A stretch of 64,000 bases of DNA from CAYLLN01 sp033762315. Lineage in GTDB: Bacteria; Planctomycetota; Planctomycetia; Pirellulales; Pirellulaceae. Under the pieces are notes generated by a model. The model saw nothing but the letters and a program-made list of their open reading frames with translations, did not search any database and was not told where the DNA came from. Numbering within the stretch: the stretch's first letter is position 1; every line of letters begins with the position of its first letter. The stretch lies in contig JANRLS010000013.1 in NCBI GenBank assembly GCA_033762315.1, positions 1-64,000 on the forward strand. The letters run 5' to 3'. Made by a program: the position numbers and the translations under genes. Positions 1-7,766 of the stretch are shown piece after piece.

Positions 1-599
1 CGGCCGTTGAAGGCTTCGCGCTGCGGCTTGATGCTGATGGTCTTGTCGTAGAGCCAGACGACGAGCGTCTTGCGTTCTTCGAGCGAGAGCAGAATTTCGT
101 GCGTGATCCGGTCGATCGCCCCCGCCGCGCCGGTGGTGCCGACACCCGCCGCACCCTTCACGGCGAGGTTTTGGTTGTAGTGCAGGCCGGTGGCGACTTC
201 GATGGCGTTGTTGATCTCGACGGTGACGTTCGCGTCGGGATTGTTCACCACTTCGAGGTGATTCGGAATCTGCGAGACCTCCGAAATCACCGGAGCCATC
301 GAGAGGGCGACCGCGTCGCCATTGACGCTGTTCGCGCCGACCTGATCGGCCGGTTGCTCGCTGAAATAGAACTCCTCGGGAATCTTGATTTCGAGTTCTT
401 CTTCCTCGGGAGTCGGAGCGGTCATCGTGAGCGTGATCTGATTGTCGCTAAGCAGCACCGGGATGAGCCCCAGCGTGAAGAGCAACACCAGATGCACCAC
501 CAGGCTAACGATGAACGCTGGCGAGTCGCCGTCAAAAGGGGTGTCTTCCTCGCCCGTTTGCCGCTGCCACCACTCGCGCAAGCCTTGGATGACCTTCAC
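1..599 (-). CDS. VWA-domain membrane protein, 5' part
   Basis: The 5' part of a minus-strand gene that runs off the left edge; 199 codons are present. The likely start is GTG at 599, preceded by AGGAGAGAAGCT, a good ribosome binding site. A hydrophobic segment at about residues 28-50 follows a short charged N-terminus, so the protein is probably anchored in the inner membrane with the rest outside. The end of the visible part (about residues 172-199) contains LSLEERKTLVVWLYDKTIS, which I match to the first strand and MIDAS metal site of planctomycete von Willebrand A proteins. The usual D-x-S-x-S reads D185-K-T187-I-S189, a conservative change. Substrate or partner is not evident. Start and domain are fairly sure; the C-terminus is not in the window. 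Confidence 0.75.
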   Translation of the reverse strand, partial: MKVIQGLREWWQRQTGEEDTPFDGDSPAFIVSLVVHLVLLFTLGLIPVLLSDNQITLTMTAPTPEEEELEIKIPEEFYFSEQPADQVGANSVNGDAVALSMAPVISEVSQIPNHLEVVNNPDANVTVEINNAIEVATGLHYNQNLAVKGAAGVGTTGAAGAIDRITHEILLSLEERKTLVVWLYDKTISIKPQREAFNG

Positions 600-957
600 A
601 GCTTCTCTCCTGTCGGCTGTTCCTGTTTTCCAACCCGGTGATACACGGTTGCCAACCGTGTGATGCAGACCCCCGCCAACAGCGTGCGAAGCGAACGCTT
701 CCCACAGGTTAGGGGGGATTCCAAATTCAATTGCTTGTGATTCTGACAAAAGCTGACATCGGTTGCAAGCAACACGCTGCCAGATTTTTCCGTCCGAAAT
801 TGACCTGTTTCTTAAACGACCGGCGAAGCGAAATGTACTCGCCACGAATTCGCATGATCTTTGGCACGGTGCCGAGGTTCCTATTCGGGTCGAGCGGGGG
901 CAATTATTCCCGTCGTGGATTCGCTATAAAGTCAATGATAGAAACAACTTGTGGCTG
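600..957. other. intergenic region with one short palindrome
   Basis: No convincing gene. It lies upstream of the VWA gene and downstream of the beta-propeller gene, both on the minus strand, so it should hold the VWA promoter; I could not pick out reliable -35/-10 boxes. The only clear structure is a perfect hairpin at 643-661 (ACACGGTT, 3-base loop, AACCGTGT). Positions about 720-957 are richer in AT than the flanks. Confidence 0.5.
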
Positions 958-2271
958 CTACTCGCGCACATCGTAGCACATCAGCTTGTCCTGGTCGCGC
1001 AGATAGAGCTTGCCGCCGATAACCACGGGATGGGCCCAGCAGGGGTTCTTGCCCACCACCACCGGCTTGAAGGAGCCTTTGAGGTGGTAGCCCGAGGGGG
1101 TGGCTTCGATCAGGGCGACTTCGCCGCTTTGGTAGCGAAAGACGAGGTGGCCATCGGCATAGGTGACGGCTGCCGAGCCGCTGCCGGGGCCGCGCTGGTC
1201 GCCCCCCCAAGCGATCTTGCCGGTCGCCATTTCGACGCAGATCGGGAAGCCGCTGTTATGCGCGTGCCCGCAATAGACGTAGCCGTCCTTCAAGATCATG
1301 CCGCCGTGGTGGTTTTGCAGCTTTTCGCCGCTCAGAAAGTAGTTTTCCGCGCACTTGATGCCGTCGCCATCTTTCGTCAGCGTCAAAAGGGCCGAGCCGG
1401 TGCGATAGCCAGTCGAGCAGAAAACCTGGTCGCCACTGACGAGCGGCGTGGGAATGTTGGCCGTGCCGTTGGCGACATCGTTGTAGTTCCACAGCAGCTT
1501 GCCGTCGCTGGCGCGAATGCCAACCACGCCGCGGCCGACAAGCTGCACATATTGCCGCACGCCGCACGCCTCGCTGACGACCATCGAGGAATAACCCGCG
1601 CCGTCTTTTCCCTTGGTGCCGAGGTCTTTGCCGGCGGCCCGCCAAAGGTCTTTGCCCGTCAGCTTATCGAGGGCGACAACCAGCGCATCGGCACCGCCGG
1701 GGGTGCAGAGCACCCGGTCGCCATCGACGAGCGGCGATTCGGAAAAGCCCCAGCCGGACATGAGTTTGCCGCCGAAATCGGCGAAATCGCGCGCCCAAAC
1801 GACGCTGCCGTCCTTGGTTTTGAGGCAGACGATTTTGCCGCTGGAGGCGACAACATAGAGCCGGTCGCCATCGATGGCCGGGGTGCTGCGCGAGCCTTCG
1901 TGCTTGTGGCCCGGGGCGGCATCGGTAATCGGGGTGGACCAAACCACTTTGCCGGCAACCGGGTCGAGAGCAGTCACCTTTTGTCCGTCGGGAAAATTGC
2001 CCGTGGTGTAGAGCTGGCCATCTGCCAGTGAAATGCTGGCATATCCTGCGCCGAGCCCGTCGGCCGTCCAGGCGAGGCTGGGGGGTTTGGCGGACCAGTC
2101 TTTGAGCAGGCCCACATCGGGAGACTGGCCATCGCGTTTTGGCCCGCGCCAGCCATTCCAGCTGCCCAGCGTGGCATTCGGGCTGCTGGTGGCGGGAACC
2201 GAATCAGCAGCTGGGGAGATTGCGGGGAGCGGCAGCATCGCCAGAGACACGGATAGTAGGACCAATCGCAT
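958..2271 (-). CDS. secreted PQQ-like beta-propeller repeat protein
   Basis: 437 residues with an N-terminal signal peptide (about residues 1-22, ending PAISPAADS), so exported. The rest shows the repeated blade pattern of PQQ-binding-like/WD40 beta-propellers: aromatic-Gly turns such as ATGKIAWGG, and alternating motifs of the type LYVVASSGKIVCL and VVALDKLTGKDLW. Planctomycetes carry many such exported propellers, usually called outer membrane protein assembly factor BamB-like or PQQ-binding-like repeat proteins. No enzyme domain such as a dehydrogenase cytochrome motif is visible, so a quinoprotein activity cannot be claimed. The start at 2271 fits the signal peptide. It is isolated from its neighbours by several hundred bases on both sides. 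Confidence 0.85.
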   Translation of the reverse strand: MRLVLLSVSLAMLPLPAISPAADSVPATSSPNATLGSWNGWRGPKRDGQSPDVGLLKDWSAKPPSLAWTADGLGAGYASISLADGQLYTTGNFPDGQKVTALDPVAGKVVWSTPITDAAPGHKHEGSRSTPAIDGDRLYVVASSGKIVCLKTKDGSVVWARDFADFGGKLMSGWGFSESPLVDGDRVLCTPGGADALVVALDKLTGKDLWRAAGKDLGTKGKDGAGYSSMVVSEACGVRQYVQLVGRGVVGIRASDGKLLWNYNDVANGTANIPTPLVSGDQVFCSTGYRTGSALLTLTKDGDGIKCAENYFLSGEKLQNHHGGMILKDGYVYCGHAHNSGFPICVEMATGKIAWGGDQRGPGSGSAAVTYADGHLVFRYQSGEVALIEATPSGYHLKGSFKPVVVGKNPCWAHPVVIGGKLYLRDQDKLMCYDVRE

Positions 2272-3043
2272 CGATCTCTCCCGGTGGAAATTGGGCGAAA
2301 ACTCGGTAGATCAGGCTCTCTTGGGCTAGTGCGGGATGCGCGAGCGGGAGCGATTATTTGCTCTGGGCCGGCCGGGGGCAAAGAATCACGAGGGGCGGCC
2401 GCGCTCCCCACCAAAGAGTCGGCGGGGCCAGAAAAGGCGGCAAATTAGCCGCGAAACGGCCCGTGGCGAAGGATCGCTACAACCGCTGTTTCGCCTGTCG
2501 CTGTTACGACTGCCCAAAGTTTCTAAAGTCGCCCGCCCCGCGAGTACGAAAGTAACTATCGGAAGGAGTGTGCCGCGCGGCTGCCTAGCAGCTACCTGGC
2601 CCGCGAATTCCGGGGGGAATCTGCTACCAGTCATGGCTTCGCCGCCGTGACTTTTTGGGACGGCGTCGTGACCCAACGGCGCTGCGCTCTTCTGGCATGT
2701 TCCGCCCGTCCGTCGCACGCCGAGTATCGGCGGCAAGTTCATCCGGTGGGTCTGGCGCGGTTCTTGGAATCGCCTGGATTTTGTGGATTTCCACAGTTGC
2801 CGGATGCATTCGCTGCCGATGTTGAATGTTAAGGCGCGGATCAGAGGGAACTGAACCCAAGCCACCCGAAGCACCGACCACCGCCCCAACCCAGATGTTT
2901 GCGCTATCTCGGCACGACCCACTGCCGCCGAGAAGGACCGAGACGATCCGAGACAGCGCAAGCAGGGGCTCCAGCAACGCCCGCGGCTCCTCACCGCGGG
3001 TGAAGCGGCCAAAAGTCAAAGTGAGTGTATTGGAGAGCCTGCG
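2272..3043. other. long intergenic region, 5' leader hairpin
   Basis: About 770 bases without a reading frame that has normal codon use or a recognisable product. It should contain divergent promoters for the beta-propeller (minus) and the HTH/receiver gene (plus). A 7-bp stem hairpin, CCCGCGG-7 nt-CCGCGGG, at 2980-3000 lies 44 bases before the downstream ATG and may be in the leader of that mRNA. I see no RNA gene. Confidence 0.45.
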
Positions 3044-3616
3044 ATGAAGGTCTTCACTACTGGACAGGTCGCCAAGATCTGTAAAGTGGCCCCCCGCACG
3101 GTCAGCAAATGGTTCGATTCCGGACGCCTCAAAGGCTACCGGATTCCGGGCTCGCAAGACCGTCGGATTCCGCGCGAATACTTGATCAAGTTCCTCAAGG
3201 AACACGGGATGCCCCTGGGCGACCTCGAAGACGAGGCGATGGCCAAGGTGCTGATCGTGGCCCAAGATCAGATCCTGATCGAGAACCTGAAGCGCGAGCT
3301 GCCGACCGAGCGGAGCTTCCGCGTCGCGGTCGCGGCCAGCGGGTTCGAAGCCGGCATTCAAGCCGAAAGCTTCCATCCCGACTGCATCATTACGGACTTC
3401 TCGATCGGCAAGATCGAAGCCCTGCAAATTTGCCAGAACCTGCGCAAAAATGCGGACTTCGCCGAGACGATCCTGATCGCCCTGCTGCCCGACGACGGCA
3501 GCCCGATGAGCTTCGACCGCTCGGCGATCAATGAGACGTTCAAAAAGCCGTTCGATGCCAAGCTGTTGGCCGAACGCCTCCGGACGCTGATTGGCGCTCG
3601 GAAGGAACTGGTCTAA
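3044..3616 (+). CDS. HTH (MerR/excisionase-type) plus receiver-like regulator
   Basis: 190 residues. Residues 1-55 are a winged-helix DNA-binding domain of the excisionase/MerR type: TTGQVAKICKVAPRTVSKWF, then GRLKGYRIPGSQDRRI, the typical wing. Residues 68-190 fold as a receiver (CheY-like) domain: VLIVAQDQILIENLK, then phospho-acceptor candidate D118 in CIITDFSIGK and the conserved lysine K168 in FKKPF. The usual DD pair of the acidic pocket is reduced to A-Q-D75, so the domain is partly degenerate and may not respond to a kinase in the normal way. No histidine kinase is adjacent. This order, DNA-binding first and receiver second, is the reverse of OmpR/NarL regulators. Likely a cytoplasmic transcription regulator; its target is unknown. 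Confidence 0.85.
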   Translation: MKVFTTGQVAKICKVAPRTVSKWFDSGRLKGYRIPGSQDRRIPREYLIKFLKEHGMPLGDLEDEAMAKVLIVAQDQILIENLKRELPTERSFRVAVAASGFEAGIQAESFHPDCIITDFSIGKIEALQICQNLRKNADFAETILIALLPDDGSPMSFDRSAINETFKKPFDAKLLAERLRTLIGARKELV

Positions 3617-4066
3617 CCACGCCGGCCGGGCTATTTTTCCGGCCAGCGATTTGCTTCGCCTTGAAATCACAACCCGCCGCGGTTGACCCCCGTGACGGTT
3701 CCTATATACCGAGCCACGGGCACCCTTGCCCGTGGCTCGACAAATCTGGGGCAGGTCGAAAGATTCGACCTCTGGAAGCGGTGGGTTCCCGGCCCATCGC
3801 TTTCCCCGTTTCTTGGGGCCGCCTGTTGCGTGAAGTGAGCCTCGCCCCGCGGCGCAGGCCTCTCGCCTGCCATTCGCTTCGCTCTCAGCCGCGCTCTCCG
3901 AGCCAGTGTTGGTTCATTCATTATCCTTGTTGGCCAGCTTGCCCCGCTTGCCAAAAGCTCGCCAAGTACGCCGCCGATTGCTCTTCGCGCCACGGGCCGC
4001 ATCTGTTAATTCAGGGCCGCTTTTCTCGATCCATTCCGGAAGCGAAGAACCCCGGCAGGTGCGACC
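3617..4066. other. intergenic region with two hairpins
   Basis: About 450 bases, no gene supported. GGCCGG at 3624-3629 pairs with CCGGCC at 3639-3644 just after the stop of the regulator gene, with a T-run in the loop; it may be a weak terminator. A much stronger hairpin follows at 3710-3739. Around 3851-3871 GGCGCAGGCCTCTCGCCTGCC resembles the other intergenic repeats of this window. The end of the region should hold the promoter of the DUF11 gene. Confidence 0.45.
3710..3739. repeat. perfect 12-bp stem palindrome (REP-like)
   Basis: CGAGCCACGGGC, a six-base loop, then its exact reverse complement. It lies 94 bases after the regulator stop codon and could end transcription, but there is no T-tract after it, so it looks more like a dispersed palindromic repeat than a classical terminator. 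Confidence 0.6.
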
Positions 4067-6217
4067 ATGCGGCAAATCCTTGATCTTCTGAGCCGAGCCC
4101 GACAGCGCATTACCACCAAGGTGGCTGCCGCTAGCGCGCTGACCGTGGTCGGCGGCGTCGGCAGTTGGCTCGGCTATGGTTACTTCACCGGCGATGCCAA
4201 GCCCAAAGAACCGACCAAGCAGGTGCTGACCGGCGTGCAGCCCGCGGCGGCCCTGCTGGCCGATGACCAGCTTCCCGCGCAGTCGCCGGCCGCTTATCAA
4301 CCGACCGAGTATTCTCCCGCTCCAGCGACCGCTCCGCCAAGTGCCGCTTTTCAGCCCAATCCTTATGCGAGCGCGCCGGTCGATCCCAATGCGGGCGGCG
4401 CTTCGCCCTCTGCGGCGATGAACCCCTATGCCGAGGCGGACGCTCCGACGACCGCGCCGCCGGCTCCCGACGCGGGTCCGCCGGCCGAGGGCAACCCACC
4501 GAATCCTTATCGCCCCGCCGGCGATGGTGCACTTCCTTACGAAGCGCCGTCGGCGAGTTATGCCGCGACCGATGCCCCCCCGCCGACACCAGTCGCGACG
4601 TCTCCGGTGGCGACCGCGCCGCCGACCGATCCGGGGCTGAGTCCTTATGGATCGGCGCCCGCCGAGCTGGCTCCGGTGGCGACCGCGCCGCCGGCCGTGG
4701 CATCCCCTCCCGCCGCGGCGCCCGCGCCGCTCCGTTCGCTGGGAGAACCGGCCGGCCTCAGCCCCTATGCCCCCGCGGCCGCGGCGGCTGGCGCGGCGGC
4801 AGTCGTTTCCGCTCGGGCCACCGCCACTCCCGGCGAACGCCAGCACGAAGGTCCGCAGCAGCCCACCGTCACCATCGAGAAATTCTCGCCGGCCGAAATT
4901 CAGGTCGGCAAGCCCGCCACGTTTGAAATGCTCGTGCGCAATGCCGGGCAAGTGCCGGCGACGAACGTCGTCGTCACCGATCATGTTCCCGCCGGCACGC
5001 AGCTGGTCGATGTCAAGCCGCAGCCCGCCCAAGGGGCCGATGGCTCGCTCGTCTGGCAGTTTGGCACCTTGCAGCCCGGCGACGAGCAGCAAATCACCTT
5101 GCAAGTGATGCCGCAAACCGAAGGGGAAATCGGCAGCACGGCGCATGTCAGCTTCGCCGCCCAGGCGACGAGCCGCTCGATTTGCACGCGGCCGCAATTG
5201 ACCGTCGAACACGCCGCCCCGGCCAAAGTGCTCATCGGCCAGGCCCTGACGATGGTCATCACCGTCAGCAATCCCGGCAGCGGGCCGGCAACGGGTGTCA
5301 TCATTGAAGAGGATGTGCCCCCCGGTTTGTCGCATGTCGCGGGGGCGCAGCTCGAATACGAAGTCGGCACCCTCCGTCCCGGCGAATCGAAGCGGCTGGA
5401 GCTGGCGCTGCGGGCCGAGAAGGCGGGCATCGCCGAGAATACGATCCTCGTCCGCGGCGATGCGGGGCTTTCCGCCAACCACAAGGTGGCGATCGAGGTT
5501 GTCGCGCCGCAGCTGGAGGTGGAAGTGAACGGCCCGAAAAAGCGGTTTCTCGAACGGCAAGCGACTTATACGCTGTCAATCGCCAATCCGGGAACGGCCG
5601 CCGCTCGCGACGTGGAACTCGCCGCGTTCCTGCCGCGCGGGATGAAGTTCGTGAACACCGATTCGCAAGGGCAATACGACCCCGCGCAACATGCCGTCTT
5701 CTGGAGCCTGGAAGAGCTGCCTCCCGCCAAAGCCGGCAGCGTGAAGCTGACGACGCTGCCAATCGAGCCGGGCGAGCAGAAGCTGCGGGTCGAGGGGCGG
5801 GCCGATTTGGGGCTCTCCGTCGCCGGCGAGCAAAGCGTCCAGGTCGAGCAATCGGCCGAGCTTTTGCACGCCGTGAAGGATGCCGACGAAGTGATCGAAG
5901 TGGGGAGCGAAACGACCTATGAAATTCGGGTGTCGAATACCGGCACCAAAGCGGCGACGAACGTCCGGATCGTCGCGCTCTTGCCGGCCGAAATGAAGGG
6001 GCTGGCGGGCGAAGGGCCGACCCGCGCGGCCGGCGACGCCAGCCGCATCGTCTTCGAGCCGCTGGCCCGGCTCAACCCGCGCGAGGAGGTGGTGTTCAAG
6101 GTGCAGGTGCAAGGGATCGCGCCCGGCGACCACATTGTTCGCGTGCAGCTTTCGAGCGACGAATGGCCGACCCCCGTCACCCGCGAGGAAAGCACGCGGG
6201 TGTACGAAGATCGGTAG
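4067..6217 (+). CDS. membrane-anchored DUF11-repeat envelope protein
   Basis: 716 residues. A short basic N-terminus is followed by one hydrophobic segment (about residues 18-40), which may be an anchor or uncleaved signal. Residues about 45-255 are low-complexity Pro/Ala with five NPY/SPY motifs (PNPYA, MNPYA, PNPYR, LSPYG, LSPYA), a probable spacer through the periplasm or cell wall. Four tandem immunoglobulin-like DUF11/CARDB-type domains follow from about residue 265 to the end, each with a pattern such as VRNAGQVPATNVVVTDHVPAG, ITVSNPGSGPATGV and VSNTGTKAATNVRI. Such repeats are common in large exported planctomycete proteins and suggest a structural or adhesive role. No enzymatic domain is present. 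The RBS before the ATG is weak (GGCAGGTG). Confidence 0.85.
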   Translation: MRQILDLLSRARQRITTKVAAASALTVVGGVGSWLGYGYFTGDAKPKEPTKQVLTGVQPAAALLADDQLPAQSPAAYQPTEYSPAPATAPPSAAFQPNPYASAPVDPNAGGASPSAAMNPYAEADAPTTAPPAPDAGPPAEGNPPNPYRPAGDGALPYEAPSASYAATDAPPPTPVATSPVATAPPTDPGLSPYGSAPAELAPVATAPPAVASPPAAAPAPLRSLGEPAGLSPYAPAAAAAGAAAVVSARATATPGERQHEGPQQPTVTIEKFSPAEIQVGKPATFEMLVRNAGQVPATNVVVTDHVPAGTQLVDVKPQPAQGADGSLVWQFGTLQPGDEQQITLQVMPQTEGEIGSTAHVSFAAQATSRSICTRPQLTVEHAAPAKVLIGQALTMVITVSNPGSGPATGVIIEEDVPPGLSHVAGAQLEYEVGTLRPGESKRLELALRAEKAGIAENTILVRGDAGLSANHKVAIEVVAPQLEVEVNGPKKRFLERQATYTLSIANPGTAAARDVELAAFLPRGMKFVNTDSQGQYDPAQHAVFWSLEELPPAKAGSVKLTTLPIEPGEQKLRVEGRADLGLSVAGEQSVQVEQSAELLHAVKDADEVIEVGSETTYEIRVSNTGTKAATNVRIVALLPAEMKGLAGEGPTRAAGDASRIVFEPLARLNPREEVVFKVQVQGIAPGDHIVRVQLSSDEWPTPVTREESTRVYEDR

Positions 6218-6626
6218 CAGTCGCTTGAGTTGGATTCAATTCTTTTCAACGGCTGGGCGGTTTGACCCCCGTTGTGCGCGGGTCTCTGACCCCGCACCTG
6301 GCGGACCGAAGGTCTCCTTGCGGAGATTGTGGGAGACCTCCGGTCGGAACCACGGCGGGGTCGGAGACCCTCGCCGAACGAGCGGAACCACGGCGGGGTC
6401 GTAGACCCTCGCCGAACGACGTTGTGCGCGGGTCTCTGACCCCGCACCGTCTCCTTGCGGCGGAGCAAGCGAAAAAATCTTCGCAGGCGCAAATGTCGGC
6501 AGCGCAAGGGGTTGCGCTCGCGGAGTGAAAATTTGGGGCGCTCGGCGTGACCAGACTAGTCAAGGGCCGGGCGTCTAGTTGTGGAGAGTGTTACGAACCA
6601 TCCAGACCATTCACGAGGGGTGCGCC
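6218..6626. other. intergenic region packed with palindromic repeats, left of HTH gene
   Basis: No gene. Between 6271 and 6447 it is almost entirely inverted and direct repeat units built around GCGGGTCTCTGACCCCGC, listed separately. The rest (6448-6626) leads into the HTH gene and ends with its ribosome binding site. Confidence 0.6.
6271..6447. repeat. left cluster of GGGTCTC/GAGACCC palindromic repeats
   Basis: Two plus-oriented units, GTTGTGCGCGGGTCTCTGAC plus CCCGCAC, lie at 6271-6297 and 6421-6447. Two opposite-oriented relatives, beginning CGGCGGGGTC and ending ACCCTCGCCGAACG, lie at 6353-6380 and 6391-6418. Between them, GGTCTCC and GGGAGACC at about 6311-6338 form another dyad. Units alternate in orientation, as in REP/REPIN elements. 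The 68 bases 6303-6370 recur at 7474-7541 with two differences. Confidence 0.8.
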
Positions 6627-7193
6627 ATGTTTGCAAACGCAAAGACGATGGAAGAGACGTTGCCGCTGAGCGAGCGGGATTTCGCAGTGTTTCAGGCGAC
6701 TCGGATCGAATATCAATCGACGCGGAAGGTCGCGGCCAGGTTTGGCATGTCGCAGGCGCGAGTGCGGCAAATCGTCGCGCGGGTGGTCGATTTTCTGTTG
6801 CGGGAGGGGCCGGGGGACTTGTCGGAAGTGAACCGAGAGCGGCGGATCCATGCGGCTGAGGGTTTGGCGCGGGCTCAGCTCGAATATCTCTACTTGCAGG
6901 CGATGGAGCAGTGGTACAAGTCGCGGCAGCCGCGGCAAGGTCGGCAGGGGGCGAGCCTCGGCAGGGTGTGCTACCTGATGGCCGCAGCCCGGATTTCGAG
7001 CCTTCTGGCGAAGCTGCCCAACCACCCGCTGCCGGAGTTGCGGGCGGAAACAGAAGAGCAGGGGGAGCAAGCGGAGGCCGCGGAAGAAAACCCCCTGGTT
7101 AGGGACTGCGCAGCGAAGGGAGTGCGCAGGGGGAGGGTGGCGGAGTTTGATCTCGGCGCAACTGATTGCAGGAAAATGGGTTACGACGTTTGA
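6627..7193 (+). CDS. planctomycete HTH protein, orphan
   Basis: 188 residues from ATG 6627, chosen because GAGGGGTGCGCC gives a ribosome binding site at good spacing; an upstream TTG at 6579 in frame has none. Residues about 15-60 resemble a sigma-70 region 4 / helix-turn-helix: SERDFAVFQATRIEYQSTRK followed by VAARFGMSQARVRQIVARVV. The middle (LEYLYLQAMEQWYKSR, then YLMAAARISSLLAKLP) is helical and resembles uncharacterised planctomycete HTH proteins I have seen; the C-terminus is charged and poorly structured. It probably binds DNA, target unknown. The gene stands alone, co-oriented with nothing near, and is flanked on both sides by the same palindromic and direct repeats, which hints at a mobile or duplicated cassette. 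It is not a recognisable transposase. Confidence 0.65.
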   Translation: MFANAKTMEETLPLSERDFAVFQATRIEYQSTRKVAARFGMSQARVRQIVARVVDFLLREGPGDLSEVNRERRIHAAEGLARAQLEYLYLQAMEQWYKSRQPRQGRQGASLGRVCYLMAAARISSLLAKLPNHPLPELRAETEEQGEQAEAAEENPLVRDCAAKGVRRGRVAEFDLGATDCRKMGYDV

Positions 7194-7766
7194 AATGGCC
7201 AGAAAACCGACGCGAGAGACCCCCTTTTGACACCTGCGCAGTCGGCCGATTTGGCCCCTTGCTGACCCCTGAATCGGCGCGAGCGAAGGGCCCGCACCAA
7301 GCCCCTGTTGTGCGCGGGTCTCTGACCCCGCACTTGGCGGCCCTCTGGTCGAATCACGGCGGGGTCGGAGACCCGCGCCGACCGGGGGCGGGGTCGGAGA
7401 CCCGCGCCGAACTCTGCCTCTGTTGTGCGCGGGTCTCTGACTCCGCACTTGGCGGACCTCTGGTCACTTGGCTGGACCGAAGGTCTCCTTGGGGAGATTG
7501 TGGGAGACCTCCGGTCGGAATCACGGCGGGGTCGGAGACCCGCGCCGATCGCGAGACCCGCGCCGATCGCGAACGCGGGGGTCGGAGACCTGCGGCGAAC
7601 GCCGATTGTGGGAGACCTCCGGTCGAATCACGGCGGGGTCGGAGACCCTCGCCGAACGCCGGCGAACGCCGAACGGCCCAGTCGCCGCTGGGCAGCCGGA
7701 ACGCTCTGCGCTGCGGGTGGCGAAACGGAGCTTGGTAACGAGAACACGATGCAACGCAAGGTGGTC
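7194..7766. other. intergenic region packed with palindromic repeats, right of HTH gene
   Basis: No gene supported. From 7307 to about 7670 it consists of repeat units described in the separate entry. Reading frames here encode recurrent nonsense such as GSETRAE or CARVSDPA, a signature of the repeats rather than of proteins. Confidence 0.6.
7307..7670. repeat. right cluster of GGGTCTC/GAGACCC palindromic repeats
   Basis: Plus-oriented units at 7307-7333 and 7422-7448 (the second with one change, GACTCCGCAC). Opposite-oriented units start at about 7357, 7387, 7524 and 7630, with degenerate copies around 7550-7605. The block 7474-7541 matches 6303-6370 at 66 of 68 positions. With the unit before it, the copy forms a direct repeat of roughly 100 bases (6271-6370 and 7422-7541, the second carrying a short insertion), about 1.15 kb apart, with the HTH gene between. 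Confidence 0.8.

Noticed and set aside
763..2031. Plus-strand open reading frame opposite the beta-propeller gene
   Set aside because: Antisense shadow with no coherent domain; the propeller has a signal peptide and blade repeats.
2386..3012. Minus-strand 208-codon frame in the gap before the regulator
   Set aside because: Composition is random-like with many Arg/Ser, no ribosome binding site, no similarity recognised.
6271..7670. Possible CRISPR array
   Set aside because: Units alternate in orientation, spacing is irregular and no cas genes are nearby; these are palindromic repeats.
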